A stretch of DNA of 64,000 nt from Hypericum androsaemum (Eukaryota > Streptophyta > Magnoliopsida > Malpighiales > Hypericaceae), in the NCBI GenBank assembly GCA_963995505.1, contig OZ023188.1, positions 4,030,001-4,094,000 of the forward strand, read 5' to 3'. The notes beneath the pieces are model-generated. The model was not told where the DNA came from. It made no database searches and saw nothing but the letters and a program-made list of their open reading frames with translations. This document shows positions 12,122-23,030 of this stretch, one piece after another; position 1 is the first letter of the stretch, and every line of letters begins with the position of its first letter. The position numbers were made by a program, and so were the translations under genes.

Positions 12122-12450
12122 TTGTGTGTTTTTATTTAGATTTTCTCCCTCTTGTTCAGTGCAGCTAATTTTTTTTTCGGTGACAACACAAAAATGCTCC
12201 CGGCGGAGCTTTTTTGGCAAAATAAAAAATGCTCCCGGTGGAGCAGTTTTTGGCAAAATAAAAAATGCTCTCCAGCTGGAGCGATTTCATTCGAAAACGC
12301 TGCCCGAGTAGCGATTTTCGTGCGAAGAAAAAATGCTCCCCGCTGAGCTATTTTTTGCTCGACCCCAAACAAAAAAAATATCCCCTAACAACCCCATTCA
12401 CGGAATTGTCAGGTAAATAAACCCCCTTTAAAAAATTAACCATGTTTTTG

Positions 12451-13366
12451 GCCTCTTGTTTTGGCTTGGTTTTGCCGGGCCTCGAACTTTGTTTTTGTAA
12501 CTATTGTGGTTTTATTAAATCAATCTACTTTGACAAAAAAATTAACTTAAAAGTTACTTGTTGAATTTAAACTTCGCGAATTTAAAAAATTGTATTGAAA
12601 AATGTTATGCCTAAATTAGTTACATGATAGACTTTAAATATATAACTTTCAAAAATATCCTTATTGAGCTATTGCTAATTGCTCGGTGATTTTGCTTGCC
12701 TTCATCTGCGACATCACACTAAACATGTCTTGGAAGTTACGCAAAAGTACACCAACAATTCTACTCATATTTAAGAAAAATGCTCATCTCTTCCTCCGTG
12801 CCACATAGACAAACAAAACCGAGTAGGTAATACTATATTTAGGTTTAAAGTTGGGAGGTAAGATCAGCGACCGTAATCGGCACCTCAGATCAAATTAACC
12901 CGTAGTTTTTTGAACGTGCAAAAATCTACTTATCTGGACGTGCAAACGAACTCGTAGTCGAAGTGACAAAAAATTTCTAGTTCTAACTTCGAATAAATTC
13001 TTTTGGGTAAAAAATATTACAAAGTATCATTATATTACAAATAAAAAACAAATTCGAAAAAAATATTAATAAAAATTATTACGGCAGATTTTTTTTCAGA
13101 TCTATTTTTCATTAAAAAAAACTCTTTTTTCCTAATTATAATTGAGGACTTTTTTTTCAAAAAAGTTGTTAGAGTATATAGTATAAGTAGAGAAATACAT
13201 GTCACTCAATTTGTCCTTTTTAAAATTTCAAAAACGTGATATGAAATCATTACATAATAGCGTTAATGGTCATAATAAATTTTCCCTAAGACGACATCCG
13301 TCTTATAGTCTTCCTTCCAATAATCATTATGTAAAACTTTTTTGCCGACAAACACGAATGTAAGGC
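12451..13366. other. Upstream region of the glycosyltransferase gene
   Basis: AT-rich DNA without a supported exon. It is expected to hold the promoter of the following gene. I could not identify a convincing TATA box or a known element. Confidence 0.4.
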
Positions 13367-13367
13367 A

Positions 13368-13369
<2 letters not shown>

Positions 13370-13401
<32 letters not shown>
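13370..13401 (+). repeat. (CT)n tract just before the glycosyltransferase start
   Basis: An uninterrupted CT dinucleotide run of about 30 bp ends 18 bp before the start codon. Such tracts are common in plant 5' untranslated leaders. Confidence 0.9.
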
Positions 13402-13405
<4 letters not shown>

Positions 13406-13418
13406 AAGCTCAATTCCA

Positions 13419-15249
13419 ATGGCGGAACCAGGAAAACACCAAGAAGAAGATACACAAACCATCGTACTCTTCCCTTTCCTAGCACAAGGCCACATAATCC
13501 CGTTCCTTGGTCTAGCCCTCCGAATAGAGCAGCAAAACACCAGCCACCCCACCAACATAATCCTCGTGAACACCCCTCTCAACGTCGCCAAGCTTAAGCC
13601 CTCCATCCCTCCGACCTCCTCCATCCGCCTCGTCGAGCTCCCCTTCGACAGCTCATCCCATGGCCTCCCTCCCGACACCGAGAACACCGACTCCCTTCCT
13701 TACCCTCTCATCATCCGCCTCCTCCAGGCCGCCACCTCTCTCGAACCCGCCTTTCGGACCCTCCTCGAGGGGTTGAACCCGCGCCCGCTTTGCGTAGTGG
13801 CGGACGTCTTCTTCGGCTGGACCGGGAAGGTCGCTAGGGAGCTTGGGGTCTTCCACGTCATCTTTAGTGGGTCCGGCGGGTACGGGCTGGCTTGTTACTA
13901 CTCCTGCTGGAGGGCGCTTCCTCACCGGAGACGGAAGGACGGTGAAGGGTTCTTCGAGTTGGAGGATTTCGAGGAGGCTAAAAGGATCCACGTCACCCAG
14001 CTGCCTCTGAACATCCTGGTAGCCGACGGGACCGATCCCTGGTCGGTGTTCCAGGGGGAGAATTTTTCGGGATGGGAGGAATATTCCGACGGGATTTTGA
14101 TCAACACCTTGGAGGAGTTTGATCGGCCCGGGATGGACTACTTCCGTAGGAAGCTGGGCCGGCCCGCTTGGGCGGTCGGCCCAGTTCTCCTCTCCGCCGA
14201 GAACCGGGGCCGGTACGGCAAGAAACCGGGAGTCGACAGTGGGATTTGTAAAGGGTGGCTCGACGATAAGCCGGAACATTCGGTGGTGTACGTCTCCTTT
14301 GGTTCCAACAATACAATTGCTCCCTCTCAGATGATCCAACTCGCGCTCGCCCTCGAGTCTAGCGAAAGGTACTGTTAAAATTTGTCTCAATTTACCGATT
14401 AGTTTAATTGTGATATTTGATATATTCTAAAAAATACTTAAATGATTTGACTCGAATTATCCATACTACAAATTAAATGCGTTTGATTTTGGACAATTTC
14501 AAAATTGTTAACTTTTTATAAATTTTTTTGGATGTGTGTGAATAAAGATAAAATATTATTAAAAATAGTTTGCGTTAATATGTAACAATCGGTTGGACTT
14601 GGATCTATGTGTTACACTAAATGTTGATATTTAAGCTTTTCTATTACGTTTACTGAAGGCTAGTTATATATTTATGTTTCAATTCCATTGCACCGACAGG
14701 TATTTTATATGGGTCGTGAGGCCTCCAGTTGGATTCGACATAAACTCCGAGTTCAGAACAGAAGAGTGGTTGCCTCCGGGATTCGAGGAAAGGGTCAGAT
14801 CGTCAGGTTCCGGGCTTCTAGTCCACGGGTGGGCGCCCCAAGTGGAGATACTCGCACACAAGTCTGTTGGCGCGTTTCTAAGCCATTGCGGGTGGAATTC
14901 CGTGCTGGAATCGCTCAACGTGGGGGTGCCGATCCTGGGGTGGGCCATGGCCGGGGAGCAGTTCTTCAATGTGAAGTTCCTGGTGGAGGATCTCGGGGTC
15001 TGCGTGGAAGTGGCGAGGGGGAGGAGCTGCGAGGTGAGGCACGAGGATATTAGGGCGAGGATCGAGGAGGTGATGGACGAGAGTGTTCCAAAGGGCAAGG
15101 AGATTAGGAGGAGAGCCTTGGAGGCCAAGGAGATGATCAGGGAGGCCATTGGAGATGATCGTGAAAATGGTCGCAGAGGGTCTTCCCTGAGAGCTTTGGA
15201 TGACTTCTTGGAAGCTGCAATTTCTGGAAGGAAGATGGAGAAGGCTTAA
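13419..15249 (+). CDS. UDP-glycosyltransferase (family 1, UGT92-like)
   Basis: Transfers a sugar from a UDP-sugar to a small acceptor such as a flavonoid, terpenoid or hormone, probably in the cytosol. Two exons, 13419-14368 and 14700-15249, join in phase after an AG|GTACTG donor and a CGACAG|G acceptor to give 499 residues, normal for the family. The N-terminal region has FLAQGHIIPFL with the catalytic His at residue 25. The C-terminal PSPG sugar-donor box fills residues 361-404, from WAPQVEILAH through SHCGWNSVLES to AGEQ. The closing Gln usually goes with UDP-glucose. The single intron, just before the FIWVVRPP segment, is a position common in plant UGTs. Overall wording is nearest to UGT92A members, but the acceptor cannot be read from sequence. 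There is no signal peptide or membrane segment. The coding region is much richer in GC than its surroundings. A LINE remnant lies 91 bp past the stop. Confidence 0.93.
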
Positions 15250-15339
15250 TCACAGTTTTGAATTGATTATAATTTAATAACGCCTTAATGTTAGACTTTG
15301 GTAGAGAATTAAAAAGCTGATTCCAATTTGGACGGAAGT

Positions 15340-15852
15340 TGGCCCCTTGAAATTCAACTGTGACGCTTCTTGGGTGGAGGCCTCTTCACCTGCGGGAATC
15401 GTTGCAGTTGCTAGAAACTACCGTGGCCAGATTGTTACTGGTTAGCATGATGTTACTCCAGCTCACTCGCCTTTGAATGCTGAGTTTCTTGCGATAGCCT
15501 TGTCAATTTTCTTGATCCAGAGAGATTTTGCCCGGACTCCTACTTGTATTGAAACAGATTGCTGGCTGGCTTTCTTGTTTATCAATGATCCTCATTCGCA
15601 AGTTCACTGGAGGTTCGAGGCACTGGTCTTAGAGATTCGATCTTCGTTGAAGTTTTTACCTTGTTGTAAGCTTGTCTTAATTTCTCGTTTACAAAATCAT
15701 GTTGCAGACTGACTTTATAAAAGTGCTAGATTAGAAAATCTTTCTGTTAATTAGCTTCTCTTCCATCCCCTGAATTTGGATGTATTATTGTATAATGACT
15801 TTCTCACTTAAGCGTGGTTTTTATTTAAGTTATGGTGGTCTCTTTCAAAAAA
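15340..15852 (+). mobile_element. 5'-truncated LINE with RNase H remnant
   Basis: The 3' end of a non-LTR retrotransposon, ending in a short A run after TTAAGTTATGGTGGTCTCTTTC. The 15-bp TSD AATTTGGACGGAAGT is perfect at 15325-15339 and 15853-15867. The body encodes a type I RNase H-like domain of plant LINEs: an NCDASW start, an NAEFLAIALS segment, ETDCWLA and the NHVAD end. The frame is broken by a TAG at about 15445 and no reverse transcriptase is left. The insertion lies in the downstream flank, possibly the 3' UTR, of the glycosyltransferase gene, in the same orientation. The intact long duplication suggests fairly recent integration. Confidence 0.88.
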
Positions 15853-15867
15853 AATTTGGACGGAAGT

Positions 15868-16379
15868 GAGGAAGGCTTAATAATTTAATGGAGTCCGGTA
15901 AAGTCAATGATGGGATGAGCTTTTAGGGGGAAAAGGTCTGCACTTTTCTTTCCCGGTCGTCCTACGCAGTTCAATTTTCTGAGCCTTATTTGGCTTGGAA
16001 GTTTCAAAAGGATTTCATTTAAGATGATCGGGATGGGTGAAGACCGAATGAATTCTAATTATAAAAAATATAATTCGTATTTATTTTGCCCAATTAAAAA
16101 TTCAAAATGTGGGCCATTGTGCGAAACCAACGAACCATCCTTGTAAACTAAATGGGTAAAGTAAAGTAATACGTGCTTTTAACGGGTTGGACGCCGAATG
16201 GGCCTCTGGGAAAGAGTCCTTTTGAAGTTGGCTAGTCCTGATTCTAAACGACAGGGCCATCCAAACGTGGGCCAGTCGTGTTTTCTCTCCGGCAAATTCT
16301 TATATTTTTTGAGCTGTGGTTGAATAATAACATTGAATTGATAGTTTGTTGAATTTATACTAGTAAATACTCACGCGCG
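15868..16379. other. Intergenic, no gene seen
   Basis: This stretch lies between the LINE remnant and the G-rich minisatellite. I see no supported gene or RNA. Confidence 0.4.
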
Positions 16380-16479
16380 ATGCGAGTGCCGTTCTATTTC
16401 AACATTCGCAAAACATATCGTTCATTGACTTTCTTTTTTAACCTGTACAAAAATAAAAACAGAACGGGGCTCGGAGTTT

Positions 16480-17750
16480 GGGGTCTGCAGTCGGAGGTCC
16501 GGTGTCCGGAGTTGGGGTCTGTGGTCGGGGTTCAGGGTCGGGGGTCCAGGATCAAGGGGTCCGCATTACGCGGGTCGGGTGGTCCTGGGCTCCGAGGGTC
16601 CTGGGGTTCCTGTGGTCGAGGGTCCAGGGGGTCTGGCAGCCGGTGGTCCAAAAGTTCAGTCGTCTGGAGGTCCGCGGTCCAAGGGTCCGGTGGTCCGCGG
16701 TTTGGGGATCAGGGGGTCCGCGGTCTGGAGGGGTCCGTGGTTCGATGGTCCGGGGTCCGGGGTCCGAAGTCCTGTGGTCTGCTATCCAGGGGTTTGGGAG
16801 TTCGGTGGTCCGGGGTCCGTGGTTCGGCAGTCCGGTGGTCCGGTGGTCTCGTCTGGGGTCCGGTGGTCCAATAGTCTAGGGGTCCGATGGTCCGAGGTTC
16901 GGTGGTCCGGGGTCCAGGGGTCCGATGGTCTGGGAGTACGATGGTCCTAGGGTCCAGGGTCCGGGGTTTAGTGGTTTGTCAGGTTGTCCGGGGGTCCGGT
17001 GGTTCAATGGTCTGTGGATCCGAGGTCCGGGAGTCCGGTGGTTCAATTGTCCGGGGGTCCGATTGTCCGCTGTCCGGGGGTGGGGGTTCAGGAGTTCAGT
17101 GATCCGGGGTCCGTGGTTCGGTGATCCGGGGTCTGGATGTCTGTGATCCGATGGTCTAGTCTGGGGTTTGGTGGTCTGAGGGTCCGTGGGTTCGGGGGTC
17201 CGCAAGTTTGGGAGTTCGGTGGGCCGGGGTCCGTGGTTCGGTGGTCTGGGGGTCCAATGGTCCGGTGGTTCTGGATCCGGGGATCCGGTGGTCCGCAGTC
17301 CAGGGGTCTAGGAGTTCGATGGTCCGGGGGTCCTAGGGTCCAGGGTCCGGAGTTCCGTGGTCTGGGGGTTTGGTGGTCCGAGGGTATAGAGGTCCTGTGG
17401 TCCAGTGATCCGGGGGTCTGGGAGTTCGGTGGGCCGGGGTGGGTCTGTGGTCCGGGGGTCCTAGGGTCTGGAGGTCCATAGTCTGGTGGTTCGGTAGTCT
17501 GGGAGTCCAATGGTCTGGTAGTTTGATGGTCCGGGGTCCATCGGTCCGGGTGTCTAGGAGTTCGGTGGTGCGGTGGTCCGGGGTCTGGAGGTCTGTGGTT
17601 CGGTGGTTTGGGGGTCCAGAGTCTGGTGGTTCGATGGTCCCGAGGTCCGGTGGTCCGCGGTCCGGGGGTCCAGTGGTCCAGGGTCCGGGAGTCCAGTTGT
17701 CCACGGTCCGAGAGTCCGGTGGTCCGCTGTCCGGTGGCGGGGTTCGAGGG
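16480..17750 (+). repeat. G-rich minisatellite, GGTCCGGGGTCCGGTGGTCC family
   Basis: About 1.27 kb built almost entirely from the hexamer-like words GGTCCG, GGTCTG, GGTTCG, GGTGGTCC and GGGGGTCC in irregular higher-order order. The strand bias is extreme: the + strand is G/T-rich and the - strand C/A-rich. Because stop codons are rare in it, several frames on both strands stay open for 100-266 codons (Gly/Val/Trp-rich on +, Pro/Thr-rich on -). I treat these as artefacts. Many GGGG runs make quadruplex formation possible. Confidence 0.95.
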
Positions 17751-17880
17751 TACGAGGGTTCGAGGTTGGGAGTTTTGGGTTTGAGATTTGGGTTTTGTGT
17801 TCTTGGTTTGGGTTTTGGGTATTGAATTTCGAGTTTGGATTTTGGGTTTGGGATTTGAGTTTGGAGGTAGTTTAGACATT
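17751..17880 (+). repeat. TTTGGG/TTGGGTTT-rich tail of the minisatellite
   Basis: The minisatellite grades into words such as GAGTTTTGGGTTTGAG and TTTGGGTTTTGTG. They resemble a degenerate telomere-like repeat but never the exact TTTAGGG unit in tandem. Confidence 0.7.
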
Positions 17881-19309
17881 TCTACCATGTCGGATAAAAA
17901 AGGAGATTTATATTATTATAGTAAGATTTAATTAAAAATATATATCAATAAATAAAAAATGAAAAATGGTACACGATATTCACGATTCACCTAAAATACA
18001 ATCAAAAGCTACTCTGTGAAAATTACAAATACATGGTCAGGTCTACAACCAGCCCATGAACTTAACTCGACTTTTATTTATATGACACATTTACAATTAT
18101 GTACATAATATTTAAATCCATAAAGAATCTAACTGATTAGAAATTTGAGACAAATAATCTTTACAGAAGAATATATAAACTCTTAAAGACTCTTGATTCT
18201 TATTCCAAATAATAAAATGTTACCATAAATAAATTTCGAAGTAACTTTTAAATAAATACTAAAACTATTTGTGGAAAAAATCAAACTAGAATCATGACAT
18301 AGGAGCTGAAAAAATTTGAACCACGTTTTAATTTGAGCGTGTCATACTTATTTTCCTTCGGTTGATTGAGGTGAAGTTGAATGGGTAATAAATAGATAGT
18401 TAGATTTGAGATAGTTGGTCGAACTTGAAGTTCGAACATGATTTCGAATGCTAAAATAGTCCATATTGCTACTTTGGATAGTTCGAATTTCGGATACGGA
18501 ACTATGTATCCGAACCAAATTCTCACCCGATCAAGGGAAAAGGTTGATGTCTGATGGAGGGAAAGTTTCCCGGACTTGGGCGGCCATTTTCTAAATAATC
18601 TTGCCTTCTCTCCAAAGACGATTGCGAATTTGCGATATTGGAGCAAACAAGCGCCGATCAGTGTCGTACGCATTATCTGTCCATTATCACACCCAGCCCA
18701 ACGTCTATTATTATTGTTTGTCTTATAATCAATCCTATTGGCAACCAGAAATTCGCTCTGGGGGCCACCATATAAAAAATATTAAAAAAATAAGTACTTG
18801 GATTAACTAGTGAGGGCATTGTTCTAGTTTAATCACATGTCGAGTTCGAATATTTGAAAATACAACACTTTTAAATATTTGTTGGGAGAGTTTTACCAAT
18901 TTTCAAAGATTTTACCCAACTCTAATTTAAATTAGGCGGTTCATTAAACCGAATATAAAAGATTATTGACCAAAATATAGAAAATACAGACACGGTAGAA
19001 TCTGAAAATTCCTTGGCGGGCCATAGAACAAGAATCCAGACAAGAGACTCACCTTAATGACATCATTTGCATTTCGAAGCTTCACCTAATCCTTAACCAA
19101 TTCTAACCCCATTAGGACCTTTTTGGTCTAAACTCGGGAGGAGGTGACCAACCCAAGTACGAGTGAGGTTGAATTACAAAGCGCAGTAAGACTCCGTAAA
19201 CTTCCAAACATTTACAACCACAAAAATTAAAAATTTCCTTCTACCAACTTCTACATATGCTTGGGAGTTGAAGCCTTTTTTTTTCAATGGAAGAAGCAAG
19301 AGAAACGCA
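17881..19309. other. Intergenic; one unrecognised open frame
   Basis: An open frame on the minus strand (18281-18673, 130 codons) has no family I recognise and no obvious coding signature. The rest is AT-rich. The part just below 19310 should hold the 3' UTR of the IRKI-like gene. Confidence 0.35.
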
Positions 19310-21655
19310 TTAAGGTACTGATCTGTACCTGCAGAGGACCTTGCACCTTAAGACCTTGTCCTGCACATAAAATCCAGGCATGATCATGACCTTGACCCGG
19401 CTCGGACCGTTGGATCTTTGCCTCTCCAGGAATATATCCTCCATGAACTGTGGATCATAGCTTCTGTTCTCATCAACCCTCAAGATGGCGAGGGCCGGAT
19501 TGAACGAAAACGCGAGCAAATGGAGCAGCCATATGCACTTGGCAGCGACGAAAAACGCTTGGAGAAGCTGTTCCGGCCATGGTCTAGTCCAGTTCAATGT
19601 GGTTATAATGCAGCTCATCTTTTGGTCACAGAACTTGCTGAACTCCTCACTGTAGAACTTGGTCCCTTTAATGAGAACTTCGTTCCAACTTAGGTTCCTC
19701 AATGCCACGAACGACGAGAACTGCGCTTGGCGGTCTTGATGAGGGTCTAAGAGCTTTGGCGAGCCGTTCTTCTGGAACACCGGATTCTCGAAGTCTTGGT
19801 AGAGGGATTGGTTTATGATGGCCTCCAAGTGGTAGAGCACTGCCTTGGAGTACTTGGAATTTAGAGACAGTTTGTATGGTTGAAGTAGCAGGTTCAAGTT
19901 GTCTATAAGAGTAACATCAGTTTCATCAACTTGTCCTACAAGGGTCTTGCAGAAATGTTTAACAGATAGCCTTGCTTCTGATACTATCTGCAAGAAGCCC
20001 TCCACCATTACCTCTTCGGTTACCGGCATCGAGTTCTCCCCTCCTCTCATTGGAAAGCTTCCTAGTTTCTCAATAGCTTGTGAAGAATTCTTTGATTGTG
20101 TAGCTAGCTTTAGAGCCTTCTTCAGCTCCTCACAGTAACTCTCCAAGTACTCTAACTTCTGCCTAAATTCTCCCATTGAAGACCTCATTTGAGCTACTTC
20201 CATTAAGGCAGCATCTCTATTCTCATTTGCTTCCATCAGCTCCCTCTTCAGTGTCTCAACTGACATTATCCCCAAGTCCTTCAGAATCTGTGAAACCTGT
20301 TCTGATTCGTTCCGAGGAGGAGATTGCTCGGTCTTGTGCTTCTTCTTTAGCTTCGGTAACAACCAAGAAATTATCCCGCGGTTCCTTGGTTGGGATTGAG
20401 CAGAAGAGTGGGAATCTGTCAATGGCACTACAATGTTAGAGTACTTGCCATTCCTAGCCACACTTGCAGACTCCGAGGATATCAACGCGGGCTTGCATCG
20501 GTTGCAAGAGGATACGGATTTCGAATCCGTCAAGCTGTTCCTCCTGCTGGACTTGAACAAATCCGACCCTGGCGATGACCTCAGGACAGTGACATTGTTT
20601 GCACAAGAACCTGTGACGGATTTTTGGTCCTCGGCCGCCTGACCTGGGCACAAATGTGGATCAAGATTATGCAGACCAGAAGCTATTCCTTTCCTGGAGG
20701 ATGTACTGTCCTTGTTATAATCGGACAAGGCGGGTTCGAAAGGGCTTCCTCCACCTAGTCCATACTCATCCCAAGTTTCTGATAATGTCCTCGATTGTGG
20801 AATCATCTGATGATGGCTGGAAAATGGCTCATCTTCATAACTCTGTCATTAGAGGAACCAAATAATTACAATTTATAAGTGCTAATATAAGCCTCATGAA
20901 GCTTAAAGCAACTAAACAAGCAACACCAAGGACTCATGAAATTGAATAATGGAGTCAATATATTCCCATTGAAGCAACATTCTGCAACTAAGACAGCATT
21001 AAATCTGCAATTTGTGGGATATTAGTTCTTGTGGTGAACATCTGACTCTATTTTAGGGACCGTCTCTTGCGGTGATGTCTTTTACATTCCTAAGACAATC
21101 CGAAACTTCTTTTAAGTGATTCAAAGTCTCTAACCAGTTGGACCGGACGTGGTTCATGGTATACTAGTTTAGCAACCATTAATTTGTCAAACAAAAAATG
21201 TCAGCCACCCAAAATGAATAACTACACTCGCAAATCACAATACAGACAGAGACTCCACAACAAAATATTGAAAAGCTTCACAAAATCACAATCAACAAGC
21301 AACAAAAGATATGCTTAAACAAATGAAAAGAAAAACACATTAAGAAATAATGGTTTTTTTTTACATTAAGGAAAGAGCTTAAATTTGCTGCGAATGTAAA
21401 GGAGCTGGAACTCACAGGGGTGAAGACAGGGTAATCCTGAGCAGAGAACTGAGGAACATGGCGAGAGACAGGGGAAGGAGAAGGGAACCCGCGGTGGGCC
21501 GAGGGGCTGCTTCCTTGCATTAGAGCTGCGTGTATGGCTCTAAGCTCCACTGCTTTGGCTATGGCAGTTTGTATCTCATGTCTACCAACTTCTTTGTTGT
21601 TGCTCTTTACATTTGATGCATTGTTAGTGACAGCATTTAGTGTGGTGGTGGCCAT
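19310..21655 (-). CDS. IRKI: IRK-interacting protein (DUF641/GIL1 family)
   Basis: Plant-specific family including IRK-INTERACTING PROTEIN and GRAVITROPIC IN THE LIGHT 1, linked to receptor-kinase signalling and growth responses. The molecular activity is not known. Two exons, 21655-21416 and 20842-19310, join in phase 0 after a CCT|GTGAGT donor and a GACAG|AGT acceptor, giving 590 residues. The first exon carries the family's N-terminal block (EIQTAIAKAVELRAIHAAL, then SAQDYPVFTP). The join restores SYEDEPFSSHHQ before the TLSETWDE motif. A basic segment (LPKLKKKHK) and a heptad-like stretch at about residues 260-330 suggest a coiled coil. The C-terminal half is the conserved DUF641-type region ending VMIMPGFYVQDKVLRCKVL. 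There is no signal peptide or membrane segment. Assignment to IRKI rather than another family member rests on the N-terminal block as I remember it. Confidence 0.88.
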
Positions 21656-22610
21656 GGAAAACAGAGGAAAAAGCAGAGGAAACAGAGTATAGCCAACTTG
21701 GTGTTTTGATGGCTAAGAATTTTCTTTTGGGATATGAAGATAATAGAGAGCCAGAAAAAAAAATGAGAGAGAGAGAGAGAGAGAGTTTTTGTCTGTGTGA
21801 TGTTTAGCATGTGAACCAGAGGAAGAGAAAAGTGGAGACACTTGCAGTAGCTTTTACTCCAAGTAGCCAGTGCTTCCTGAAGTTTGCAGTTTACTGAAAT
21901 GCCCACTCTTTTTCTTCTTTTTATCGTCGTCTTAACACTGTCGAATCCTATTTATACTCGTACTCACTTTAAATGATATATATTAGTAACGACGGTAGAT
22001 TATGTAAGATTCGAAATAAATATAGAAAATGTAACAACGATTATTTCTCACTGTAGTAAAATTTTCCGGTATTATGATGCTGATAGTGCGCATAGATGAT
22101 TGCTAAAGTACTAGGTAATTATGAGTGTCTGGTTCTCTTCACAATTACCTTAATATTGCCATAATTATGCTCCAATCACAACACTTGATTATGTAAATGT
22201 AAAGGGTTCTTGTCACAAATGTGCCTAGGGGACCGAGTCACACTATGATTGAGAGAGACATTTAGTTCTCTTACAATTTAATTCTATGAAGTTTTTAGAC
22301 TAGCAACAACAGCAATCTATTCAATCTAGTTTACAGAATAAATAATAAATTTATCTCTCATTCCAGTCCAATCTAATTACATATTTTCCTACCAAGAGCA
22401 AGAACCTAGTTCACAGAATAAATAATTAATTTCTATCTCATCCACATATTATCTACTATTATTTTTTTATATATAAATTATAATAAATATACGATAATGA
22501 TTATTCCGTAATTACAACAAGAAAAAAATTTAAAATTAAGTAATAAAATTAAAATTACGAAATGACTACAAAATTAGATAGAAATTAATATGCCTCCACT
22601 TCATTCATAT
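21656..22610. other. Upstream region of the IRKI-like gene
   Basis: It contains a GA run near 21765-21785 in the expected leader, and further upstream AT-rich DNA with no gene. Confidence 0.45.
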
Positions 22611-22619
22611 ATTATTTAC

Positions 22620-22623
22620 TATT

Positions 22624-22655
<32 letters not shown>

Positions 22656-22661
22656 TATATA
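22620..22661. repeat. (ATT)n-(AT)n microsatellite
   Basis: ATT trinucleotides run into AT dinucleotides immediately before the 175-bp tandem repeat. Confidence 0.9.
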
Positions 22662-23030
22662 TTACGAGTACGAGTTTTGGTTTGGGAACTACAACTTCTT
22701 ATTCAAGAGTCTGATTGAGTTAATTCAAGTTGCTTTGTGAAGGCGGGATATATATCTACAACTTTTTTGTTCATGACTTCTCCAAATTCGGAGTGTAAGA
22801 ATGTCAAAAATAGGATTGAAGTCAATAGTCGAGCGAGTTACGAGTACGAGTTTTGATTTGGGAGCCACAACTTCTTATTCCGGAGTCCGATTGAGTTGAT
22901 TCAAGTTGCTTTGTGAAGGTGGGATATATATCTACAACTTTTTAGTTTATGACTTCTCCAAATTCGAAGTGTAATAATATCAAAAAATATTTGAAGTCAA
23001 TAGTCGAGCGAGTTACGAGTACGAGTTTCA
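22662..23030 (+). repeat. Direct tandem repeat, about 175-bp unit, 2.1 copies
   Basis: TTACGAGTACGAGTTT begins copies at 22662, 22838 and 23013. The first two are full units sharing AACTTCTTATTC, TTCAAGTTGCTTTGTGAAGG and GTCAATAGTCGAGCGAG. The third is only its first 15-18 bp. I know no function for it. Confidence 0.9.

Larger units (their letters stand above)
10751..12441. mobile_element. TIR element with GC-hairpin arrays in its arms
   Basis: A left arm (10751 to about 11085) and a right arm (about 12110-12441) are inverted copies of about 330 bp. Both begin GGTTAATTTT at the outer end. The flanks carry CTGTTTTTG (10742-10750) and ATGTTTTTG (12442-12450), an 8-of-9 match suggesting a target-site duplication of 8 or 9 bp. 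Each arm contains several short hairpins of the form GCTCC-loop-GGAGC separated by TTTTGCCAAAA, and an extra array of four follows the left arm at 11096-11255. The centre is very AT-rich, and a tRNA-like sequence sits at the inner edge of the right arm. No transposase is seen. A 9-bp duplication would mean Mutator type and 8 bp hAT type; I cannot decide. Confidence 0.75.

Noticed and set aside
13653..14390. Minus-strand frame of 245 codons over the glycosyltransferase
   Set aside because: It is antisense of a GC-rich coding exon. The plus-strand protein has clear family motifs.
16380..17888. Several long open frames (up to 266 codons) on both strands
   Set aside because: They are translations of the GGTCC minisatellite, which simply lacks stop codons. 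The peptides are low-complexity and have no domain.
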